This document shows, piece by piece, positions 1 through 5,447 of a stretch of DNA of 5,447 nucleotides (its first letter is position 1; every line of letters begins with the position of its first letter). The notes under the pieces are model-generated. The model was not told the origin of the DNA, did no database searches, and saw nothing but the letters and a program-made list of their open reading frames with translations. This stretch comes from Spirulina sp. DLM2.Bin59 (GTDB lineage Bacteria > Cyanobacteriota > Cyanobacteriia > Cyanobacteriales > Spirulinaceae), in assembly GCA_007693875.1 (NCBI GenBank), contig RECT01000379.1:1-5447 (forward strand). The letters are read 5' to 3'. The translations under genes were made by a program, and so were the position numbers.

Positions 1-1
1 C

Positions 2-2485
2 CCACCGGAGGAAGAAAGTTCTCTCGAACTCCTTTCTCCCCCGCCCCGGCCCCGGAAAAACAAGGTGGCCCGTACCCCGGGAACCGAAGCCCCGGGCTCC
101 GCTACCCCTACGGCTAAACCGGTGAAATCCGGCGCCCCAAAACGGGAGTCGCGGCGACCCAATGGGGACGGCAGTACCCCATCAGTTCCGGCGTTAGCAC
201 AACCGCCCCGCCTCAAAAAAGCGGATGTGGTGCAGTTGGTGAAGCCCAAGGCCAAACCAGAAAACCCGGATCTTGATGATGAGGATGAAACCCTCACCCT
301 TGATGATGCTCCGGCGAAAACCCTCCTCGCCCCGCCAGAACGGCCCCAGGCGAAACCCAAGCGTCCCACCAATGTCCGCAAAGGCAAGGAATGGGAAGAT
401 GAGGAAGAGGATAATCCCGATAAAGCTAAGGCCGTCAAGGCTAAGGCTGGGGCTAAGGGTAAACGTAAACCCCTCCTCATCGAAGATGATGAAGATTTCG
501 ACATTGATCAGCAGAATGTGGAAGAAGAACCCACTGCTGTGAGCATTTCCATTGCTCGGCCACCGAAGCCCAATCAACCGAAGCCCACCAGCAGCCCTCC
601 CATGCCCAAGGGCCGCAAACCGAGCCGGCCTAGCAAGGAGGGTCGAGGCGATCAGGCTGCCGCCAGCGGTCGTAATACTCGCGATCAAAAAGTGGTGGCG
701 AAAACCCCTGAGATTGTGACGCTCACCGGCAGTATGAGCATGCGGGAGCTTTCGGAGCTGGTTAAAATCCCAGAGACGGAAATTATTCGCAACCTCTTTA
801 CGAAGGGAATCGCCATCAATATCACCCAAACCCTGGATATGGAAACCTGTACGAAGGTGATCGAGGAACTGGGGATTGAGGTGGATACGCCGGAGAAAGA
901 ATCGGCGGCAACCAAGAGCGAGATGCTGGAATTGACGGATTTGGAGAATCTCCAATTGCGGCCACCGGTGGTGACAATCATGGGCCACGTCGACCATGGG
1001 AAAACGACGCTGTTGGATTCGATTCGCAAAACGAAGGTGGCCCAAGGGGAAGCCGGTGGCATTACCCAGCATATTGGTGCGTACCATGTGGATGTAGACC
1101 ATGGGGGCAAGATTCAGCAGGTGGTGTTCCTGGATACGCCGGGTCACGAGGCCTTTACGGCGATGCGGGCCCGGGGTACGAAAGTTACCGATATTGCCAT
1201 TCTGGTGGTGGCTGCCGATGATGGGGTACAGCCCCAGACTCGGGAGGCCATTAGCCATGCGAAGGCGGCGGGTGTGCCGTTGATCGTGGCCATCAACAAG
1301 GTGGATAAACCGGAAGCGGAACCCGATCGCATTAAGCAGGAACTCACTGAGCAGGGTCTTGTCCCGGAAGAATGGGGCGGTGAAACGATCATGGTTCCCG
1401 TCAGTGCCATTAAGGGGGAAAACCTCGATACGTTGCTGGAGATGATCCTGCTGGTGTCGGAAATGGAAGAACTGTCCGCGAACCCGAACCGCTCGGCGAA
1501 GGGGACGGTGATTGAAGCTCACCTCGATAAATCCCGTGGGCCGGTGGCGACGCTGTTGATCCAAAACGGGACGCTCCGGGTTGGGGATTGTATTGTGGCA
1601 GGGGCCTCCCTGGGTAAAATCCGGGCGATGGTGGATGATCGGGGCGATCGCGTCGAACAGGCCACGCCTTCCTTTGCGGTGGAAATTTTGGGGATGAATG
1701 ATGTCCCCTCCGCCGGGGATGAGTTTGGGGTCTACCCCACGGAGAAAGAAGCTCGGGCCGTGGCGGATACCCGCGCCGCCGAGCGTCGGGAAAACCGTCT
1801 CCAACAGGCCATGTCCCGCCGCGTCACGTTGAGCAGTATTTCCGCTCAGGCCCAAGAAGGGCGACTGAAGGAACTGAATTTGATCCTCAAGGCGGATGTG
1901 CAGGGTTCTGTGGAGGCGATCGTTGCCTCCCTGGAAAAACTGCCCCAAAACGAGGTACAAATCCGGATGCTCTTGGCAGCTCCGGGGGAAATCAGCGAAA
2001 CCGATGTGGATCTGGCCGCTGCTTCTGGGGCGGTGATTATCGGCTTCAACACCGATCTTGCTTCCGGGGCGGCCAATGCCGCCGATCGCGAAGGGGTGGA
2101 TATTCGGGAATACACGATTATCTACAACCTCCTCGACGATGTTCAGGGGGCCATGGAAGGTCTGCTGGAACCGGAAGAAGTGGAAGAACACCTCGGTATT
2201 GTGGAAGTGCGGGCGGTGTTCCCGGTGGGCAAAGGCTCCGTGGCCGGTTGCTATGTCCTGTCGGGCAAGGTAATGCGGAACCGTCGCATCCGTGTGCTGC
2301 GGGGCGATACAGTACTCTATAACGGCGTGCTGGATTCCCTGAAGCGGATGAAAGAAGATGTCCGGGAAGTCAATGCGGGCTATGAATGCGGCATTGGCAC
2401 GGATAAATTCAATGATTGGCAGGAAGGCGATCGCATTGAGGCCTATCAAATGACCATGAAGCGACGCACCCTGTCCCTGGTGTAA
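2..2485 (+). CDS. infB: Translation initiation factor IF-2, N-terminus outside the window
   Basis: IF-2 is the cytoplasmic GTPase that brings fMet-tRNA to the 30S initiation complex and promotes 50S joining. Numbering from the GTG at 65: residues 1-215 are a disordered Pro/Lys linker with Asp/Glu clusters; about 216-278 form an IF2_N module; the G domain has G1 GHVDHGKT (307-314), G2 GGITQHIGA (331-339), G3 DTPGHEAF (357-364, His361 being the expected catalytic His), G4 NKVD (411-414) and G5 SAIKG (447-451). Beta-barrel domain II (about 480-575), domain III with LKADVQGSVEA, and tRNA-binding domain IV follow; Cys729 and Cys775 sit in the conserved VAGCYV and GYECGIG contexts. The frame is open to the left edge (21 more codons, starting PPEEESS), so the GTG at 65, which has no ribosome site, is not the start. 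Cyanobacterial IF-2 is usually about 1000 residues, so some 150-200 are missing. The stop is TAA at 2483. The family call is certain. Confidence 0.98.
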   Translation, partial: PPEEESSLELLSPPPRPRKNKVARTPGTEAPGSATPTAKPVKSGAPKRESRRPNGDGSTPSVPALAQPPRLKKADVVQLVKPKAKPENPDLDDEDETLTLDDAPAKTLLAPPERPQAKPKRPTNVRKGKEWEDEEEDNPDKAKAVKAKAGAKGKRKPLLIEDDEDFDIDQQNVEEEPTAVSISIARPPKPNQPKPTSSPPMPKGRKPSRPSKEGRGDQAAASGRNTRDQKVVAKTPEIVTLTGSMSMRELSELVKIPETEIIRNLFTKGIAINITQTLDMETCTKVIEELGIEVDTPEKESAATKSEMLELTDLENLQLRPPVVTIMGHVDHGKTTLLDSIRKTKVAQGEAGGITQHIGAYHVDVDHGGKIQQVVFLDTPGHEAFTAMRARGTKVTDIAILVVAADDGVQPQTREAISHAKAAGVPLIVAINKVDKPEAEPDRIKQELTEQGLVPEEWGGETIMVPVSAIKGENLDTLLEMILLVSEMEELSANPNRSAKGTVIEAHLDKSRGPVATLLIQNGTLRVGDCIVAGASLGKIRAMVDDRGDRVEQATPSFAVEILGMNDVPSAGDEFGVYPTEKEARAVADTRAAERRENRLQQAMSRRVTLSSISAQAQEGRLKELNLILKADVQGSVEAIVASLEKLPQNEVQIRMLLAAPGEISETDVDLAAASGAVIIGFNTDLASGAANAADREGVDIREYTIIYNLLDDVQGAMEGLLEPEEVEEHLGIVEVRAVFPVGKGSVAGCYVLSGKVMRNRRIRVLRGDTVLYNGVLDSLKRMKEDVREVNAGYECGIGTDKFNDWQEGDRIEAYQMTMKRRTLSLV
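1644..1651. repeat. HIP1 palindrome in infB
   Basis: An exact GCGATCGC in the domain II coding region of infB (Asp-Arg codons). The octamer is strongly over-represented in many cyanobacteria. A one-mismatch relative (GCGATCGT) occurs near 1916. Confidence 0.9.
2427..2434. repeat. HIP1 palindrome near the infB 3' end
   Basis: An exact GCGATCGC within the codons for the EGDRIEA segment of IF-2 domain IV, about 50 bases before the infB stop. Confidence 0.9.
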
Positions 2486-2488
2486 ACC

Positions 2489-2493
2489 GAGGA
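2489..2493 (+). promoter_or_regulatory. Possible Shine-Dalgarno for an alternative GTG start at 2505
   Basis: GAGGA lies 11 bases before a GTG at 2505 that is in frame with the membrane protein gene. If used, it would add 18 residues (MKFSILPHFLLPTSYFLL), mostly encoded by the tandem repeat. The ATG at 2559 has only a pyrimidine-rich tract upstream and no Shine-Dalgarno, so the ribosome site favours GTG while family resemblance favours ATG. Many cyanobacterial genes lack a Shine-Dalgarno, so the signal is weak. Confidence 0.25.
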
Positions 2494-2526
2494 AAGCGGC
2501 GAGAGTGAAATTTAGCATTCTCCCTC

Positions 2527-2558
2527 ACTTCCTACTTCCCACTTCCTACTTCCTACTT
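2527..2558 (+). repeat. Heptanucleotide tandem repeat (ACTTCCT) touching a start codon
   Basis: Four full 7-bp units, ACTTCCT, ACTTCCC, ACTTCCT and ACTTCCT, are followed by a partial ACTT that runs directly into the ATG at 2559. A degenerate unit, CTCCCTC, precedes them at 2520-2526. Short tandem heptamers between genes (STRR elements) are known from cyanobacterial genomes, and this array resembles them in period and placement. I cannot assign it to a named class. It fills nearly half of the spacer after infB, where a ribosome site would normally sit. Confidence 0.85.
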
Positions 2559-3407
2559 ATGTTTCGTCGTGACCCCTACCTTTGGCTCCATTTAACGAGT
2601 TTTGCGACCCTGCCCCTGTGGCTCTGGGTGGCGTGGTTGGGGGTGGCGGCGGGACAGCCCATTTTACCCGTCACCGTGGAAATTTTCCTGTTGGTGACGG
2701 TGGCGGTAGTGCCTTGGGTGTGGCTGCAATGGACGCGCCCGGTTAATCCCTTTGGGATTTGGGGGGCGGTGTTGCAGCCGAGCCAGTTAACGCTGGTACA
2801 GCGGCAATGGTTGACGCGCATTAAGGGTAAGCTCACTGGCCCCCTGGCGGTGCTCATTGCCCTGCCGATGATCTGGTTAGTGGGGCAAGTTTACGGGTTT
2901 GCCCCCCTGGCCCAGGCGGTTACACCGGTTCCTAACCATGTTTTGGGGTTGGGGCTGGGGGCGATCGCCCTTTTTTGTGCCAATGGCATGGTACAGGTGA
3001 GCGCGAGTACAGCGGGGTTATTACTCACCCGTGAGGCAAAATTCACCGCTACAGCAGATTATCCCGTCGAGCAGATCCGTCAGGATTTCCTCAATGTAGG
3101 CTTACCCGTCCGAGGGTTATTACCCGCTATTCACAATAGTGGGTCTATCGTCCCCGAACCTACCCCCCCGGAATCCCCGGAATCCCCGGAATCTGAAGAT
3201 CTGGCGGATCCAGTGGAGCCAACCGTTGCCCCAGTGGATCAAGCGATGCCAGAGCCCACCCCCGATGTTTTAGCCGTCGAGCCAGAAATAGCTCCCATGG
3301 AGCCAGAGCCTGAAATCCCCGAACCTCAGCCAGACAACGCCATTACCGTTGAAGTAACCCCCGACGGTGAGGATCAACCCCCACAGGCAGAATCATCGGA
3401 ACCCTAA
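2559..3407 (+). CDS. Low-complexity-tail membrane protein (cyanobacterial, function unknown)
   Basis: A 282-residue integral membrane protein. Four hydrophobic helices are visible at about residues 11-31, 36-57, 95-116 and 127-148, with a Trp/Arg-containing loop between the second and third. A soluble motif follows (about 161-189) containing YPVEQIRQDF and ending GLLP. The tail (about 191-282) is acidic, Pro/Glu-rich and probably disordered, with three PES units and two PEPTP units. From memory, this architecture and the YPVEQIRQDF motif match the cyanobacterial family called low-complexity tail membrane protein; no biochemical role is known to me. I chose the ATG at 2559 because MFRRDPYLWLHL resembles how family members begin; a GTG at 2505 would add 18 repeat-encoded residues. 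It lies 73 bp after infB on the same strand with no terminator between, so co-transcription is likely. The stop is TAA at 3405. Family call fairly sure, start moderately sure. Confidence 0.85.
   Translation: MFRRDPYLWLHLTSFATLPLWLWVAWLGVAAGQPILPVTVEIFLLVTVAVVPWVWLQWTRPVNPFGIWGAVLQPSQLTLVQRQWLTRIKGKLTGPLAVLIALPMIWLVGQVYGFAPLAQAVTPVPNHVLGLGLGAIALFCANGMVQVSASTAGLLLTREAKFTATADYPVEQIRQDFLNVGLPVRGLLPAIHNSGSIVPEPTPPESPESPESEDLADPVEPTVAPVDQAMPEPTPDVLAVEPEIAPMEPEPEIPEPQPDNAITVEVTPDGEDQPPQAESSEP
2960..2969. repeat. HIP1 palindrome, GGCGATCGCC form
   Basis: A ten-base perfect palindrome around the HIP1 core (2961-2968), in the codons of the fourth membrane helix (GAIAL). GGCGATCGCC is the commonly seen extended form of HIP1. 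Confidence 0.9.
3122..3144 (+). other. Potential RNA hairpin inside the membrane protein gene
   Basis: ACCCGCTATT and AATAGTGGGT flank a CAC loop. In RNA they pair over ten positions, one being a G-U wobble. It falls where the conserved membrane part of the protein gives way to the low-complexity tail. No U-tract follows, so it is not an intrinsic terminator. It may be chance. Confidence 0.4.
3168..3194 (+). repeat. 9-bp tandem repeat encoding (Pro-Glu-Ser)x3
   Basis: Three in-frame 9-bp units, CCGGAATCC twice and then CCGGAATCT, encode PESPESPES at the start of the tail of the membrane protein. The near identity at DNA level, including synonymous positions, points to recent local duplication. 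The unit is a multiple of three, so copy changes keep the frame. Confidence 0.8.
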
Positions 3408-3437
3408 ACCCGCGAAACCCAATCCCTCCACCGCAGT
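3408..3437. other. Convergent intergenic gap, no terminator visible
   Basis: Thirty bases separate the TAA of the membrane protein gene from the TGA of the opposite-strand gene. I see no stem-loop with a T-run on either strand, so transcripts probably end inside the opposing gene or by a factor-dependent route. Confidence 0.7.
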
Positions 3438-5447
3438 TCAAAGCAATTCCTGAGGATTGAAGCCTTGAAGATTGGGAGGGATGACAGTGCGATCGCACTG
3501 GGTCTTATGGCTTTCCTGTTGCGTCGTCACATTGATCGTCACCGCCTCAAACCGCACTGATTGCGTCCCCAAGGGGACAATCAGTTGCGTCATCGTTTCC
3601 AGATCCCCAGCACTATTGGGCGTAAACTCAATAAACGATCGCGGCCCATCGAGTAACTGCCGCGTTTCCCGATCCTGCACCCAGAGCTTCACATAAAACG
3701 TTCCCTCCTGGGGAGGCAGCTTAATTTTCACCAAAATCATTTCCCCCGCCGTTAGTTCCCCCGCCTGCACCCCCAAAATCGGAGCGGCCACGGCAGTTAA
3801 TTCCTGGAAAACTGGGGCAGTGGCGGGTTGATCTTCCCCACGGTGGAGTAATTCCTTCGGGTAGGGTAGCCCGGAGGTGTCATAGCCTTTTTGCATACGA
3901 GTGATGCCCTGTCTTGGGGGCGGCGATTCTGCCTCCTCCTCATCATCCACCACAAATTCCTGAATCGGCCAATCCTCCCGATGCCAACCGGTGGCATTGT
4001 CGGCCGGGTCATCGCCAATGGCACTTAACGCCTGCTCTACCGCATCCCATTGGAGAGGTGCTGTGGGTTCAGGTTCCTGGTCAAGCTCAGGGTTCACGTC
4101 TGGGGCAAGCTCACCGGGGGGTGTAGCGGTAAATTCCGCCTCCAGGCCTTCCCCCACATCCACCCAAGGGCTAAACTGAGCCGATTCCTCTGCCGTCGCC
4201 TCAGGATCTAACCCCAGATCACGCCCCTCCTGGGCAAAATCATTAATTTGCTGCCAAAACCGATCCTGAAGGGGAAGTTGAGCAAACGCGGCATCCACCG
4301 CTTGATCCGCAGGATCCACAGCCTTGAGCCAACCATTGGCTTCAGGATCGTTGGCCTTCGCTTCCGGTAGTGGCCCAGCTTCCCAACCTTCGCCATGATC
4401 CTTCAACTCCTCTGCCAGCCCATCGTCGCCAAGGAACTCGTCCCCATCGAGATCAGCCGCAGAGTCATCGACCTCAGCCAGGGTGGCGGGCCCTGATCGG
4501 GATTCAAGGGGGGGAGGCGGTGGCGTAATGGGCGGAATTGGCTCGGAGGATTCTGGCCAAAACGTTAACCCCAACCAATCCTCCTCCGTCGTTGTTAACG
4601 GCGGAGGCGGCCCTTCATCTTCAGAAAGGATGGACAGGATCGAGGGCGGCAACTCTGGTTCAGGACTGGGGGTTAACGCAGGAGCTGGGGGCGGTTCCTC
4701 CGGGTTGTCGTCCCATAGACTCCGCTCCAAGGAGGGCTTTTGAGGGGGAGGATTGCCAAAACTGGGCAGAGTGAGGGGTTTGCGTTGTTGGAAGGGGGGA
4801 CGTTTGAGGCGTGGTGGCAGAGCGGTGGCTTGCTCTGTCTGCCCAGGGGGGGCCCAAGGATCGCCCAAATCCACAGATTGGGTCGGCGGTAGTTGGACAT
4901 CGGGCATGGGCTCCGGTTCCGGTATGGGAACCTGGGTAACGGTATCGAGGAGTTCCTCTAAACTAGCCGTGATCGAAAAACTCTGGCTGGTGAGTTTATA
5001 GGGGAGCAGTTGCCCCTGCTGTTGGGTGAAGACTTCGAGAATCACCTCACCGAGAATCAGCCGGGTGGCGTAGGCCGTGGGGACATCCAGCAAATAGTTA
5101 AACACCAAGGGGATTGTCGCATCACTGAGGGGCTGCTCAACATTTAAAAGCAGATCAAAGCTTTGGGGATCCCGCAATTCATAGCGCAATACCCCATCAA
5201 AGCCCTGATCGAGGGGATTGGGCTGGTGGGGGTTGAGGGCGTTGACATGGCCGGAAATCAGAATGGGTTCATCACGGCGACGGACAAAACTATCCTCAAG
5301 CAGGGCAATGGTCAGTTGAATGTTATGGAAATCTGCATCGATTGGTGAGGCGATCGCCTCAGGCCCATCCACAAAAACGGTTTCGGTGGGCGCGGGGGCC
5401 GCCGCCACCGGTTGCGCTACCGGGGGGGGATCAACATAGGGGGGCGG
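3438..5447 (-). CDS. Uncharacterised two-domain protein with long Pro/acidic linker, 5' end outside the window
   Basis: I do not recognise a named function. Reading starts at the right edge and stops with TGA at 3438-3440. The frame is open to the edge, with 13 codons (PPPYVDPPPVAQP) before the GTG at 5408, so that GTG is unlikely to be the start and 669 codons are visible. Numbered from it: 1-25 Pro/Ala-rich; about 28-150 a beta-rich domain with a charged patch (FVRRRDEPILISGHV) and alternating hydrophobic strands; about 160-500 a disordered Pro/Asp/Glu-rich linker with polyproline runs (266-270, 296-300) and a helical island (about 372-392, containing LQDRFWQQIN); about 532-632 a second beta-rich domain (ILVKIKLPPQEG, FYVKLWVQDRETRQLLDGP), then a short tail. 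Both ends look like Ig-like sandwiches, which is inference. No membrane helix is visible; a signal peptide cannot be judged without the N-terminus. The protein could be an adaptor or scaffold. That it is a real gene is well supported by domain-like ends and in-frame length; its role is unknown. Confidence 0.88.
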   Translation of the reverse strand, partial: PPPYVDPPPVAQPVAAAPAPTETVFVDGPEAIASPIDADFHNIQLTIALLEDSFVRRRDEPILISGHVNALNPHQPNPLDQGFDGVLRYELRDPQSFDLLLNVEQPLSDATIPLVFNYLLDVPTAYATRLILGEVILEVFTQQQGQLLPYKLTSQSFSITASLEELLDTVTQVPIPEPEPMPDVQLPPTQSVDLGDPWAPPGQTEQATALPPRLKRPPFQQRKPLTLPSFGNPPPQKPSLERSLWDDNPEEPPPAPALTPSPEPELPPSILSILSEDEGPPPPLTTTEEDWLGLTFWPESSEPIPPITPPPPPLESRSGPATLAEVDDSAADLDGDEFLGDDGLAEELKDHGEGWEAGPLPEAKANDPEANGWLKAVDPADQAVDAAFAQLPLQDRFWQQINDFAQEGRDLGLDPEATAEESAQFSPWVDVGEGLEAEFTATPPGELAPDVNPELDQEPEPTAPLQWDAVEQALSAIGDDPADNATGWHREDWPIQEFVVDDEEEAESPPPRQGITRMQKGYDTSGLPYPKELLHRGEDQPATAPVFQELTAVAAPILGVQAGELTAGEMILVKIKLPPQEGTFYVKLWVQDRETRQLLDGPRSFIEFTPNSAGDLETMTQLIVPLGTQSVRFEAVTINVTTQQESHKTQCDRTVIPPNLQGFNPQELL
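3485..3500. repeat. HIP1 inside a 16-bp perfect palindrome
   Basis: CAGTGCGATCGCACTG is a perfect 16-bp inverted repeat around the HIP1 core at 3489-3496. It lies in the last codons of the minus-strand gene (Gln-Cys-Asp-Arg-Thr), about 80 bp beyond the stop of the converging membrane protein gene. It has no loop or T-run, so it is not a typical terminator. Confidence 0.9.
5346..5361. repeat. HIP1 inside a second 16-bp perfect palindrome
   Basis: TGAGGCGATCGCCTCA is a perfect 16-bp inverted repeat around the HIP1 core at 5350-5357, in the N-terminal part of the visible minus-strand protein (the PEAIASP region). Its flanks differ from those of the copy at 3485. Confidence 0.9.

Noticed and set aside
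424..468. AAGGCTAAGGCT-like repeats in the IF-2 linker
   Set aside because: Irregular Ala/Lys/Gly codons typical of IF-2 linkers; no consistent unit.
194..2518. A 774-codon open frame on the minus strand opposite infB, with an AGGG-like site before its ATG
   Set aside because: It mirrors the conserved infB gene. The product is rich in His, Arg, Phe and Ile with no recognisable domain, and the AGGG-like site is a by-product of the pyrimidine-rich spacer. Codon bias of infB explains the lack of stops.
2486..2558. A promoter or terminator between infB and the membrane protein gene
   Set aside because: No stem-loop with T-run and no convincing -10/-35 pair could be found; the space is mostly the heptamer array.
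3485..3500. The 16-bp palindrome considered as a bidirectional terminator for the convergent genes
   Set aside because: It has no loop-sized spacer and no T-run on either side, and its core is HIP1, which recurs inside genes.
3472..3696. A small plus-strand frame with a hydrophobic, signal-like N-terminus and GGGAGG near an ATG at 3481
   Set aside because: It lies wholly opposite the C-terminal beta domain of the minus-strand gene, the GGGAGG touches the ATG with no spacing, and the rest is compositionally unlike a protein.
4483..4743. A Gly/Ser-rich plus-strand frame
   Set aside because: It is the antisense of proline codons (CCN read as NGG) in the linker of the minus-strand gene.

Overview
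The window looks like part of a cyanobacterial chromosome, moderately G+C-rich. Two things point there. The octamer GCGATCGC (HIP1, the highly iterated palindrome of many cyanobacteria) occurs five times in 5.4 kb, where chance would give about one per 65 kb. The gene after infB is also a membrane protein with a low-complexity tail of a type I know only from cyanobacteria. HIP1 and a heptanucleotide repeat suggest a freshwater, terrestrial or filamentous lineage rather than a marine picocyanobacterium. I cannot name a species.

Layout: (1) 2-2485, + strand: infB, translation initiation factor IF-2. It lacks its N-terminus because the frame is open to the left edge, and the GTG at 65 is an internal codon. 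The visible part has an acidic/basic/Pro-rich linker, an IF2_N module, a complete G domain with G1-G5, and domains II, III and IV. (2) 2486-2558: a 73-bp spacer ending in a 7-bp tandem repeat that touches the next start codon. (3) 2559-3407, + strand: a four-helix membrane protein with an acidic Pro/Glu-rich tail, probably co-transcribed with infB. A GTG at 2505 is an alternative start. (4) 3408-3437: a 30-bp convergent gap with no visible terminator. (5) 3438-5447, - strand: a large uncharacterised protein, 669 codons visible, 5' end outside the window. Two beta-rich domains flank a long disordered Pro/acidic linker.

How they work together: IF-2 is the GTPase that places initiator tRNA on the 30S subunit and promotes subunit joining. 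The downstream membrane protein may share its transcript, but nothing in the sequence ties it to translation. The convergent gene is a separate transcription unit. All bases are covered by genes apart from the 73-bp and 30-bp spacers. No RNA genes, CRISPR arrays, insertion sequences or convincing promoters or terminators were seen. Most of the window is ordinary core chromosome; the poorly understood parts are the two non-infB proteins and the repeat at the start codon.
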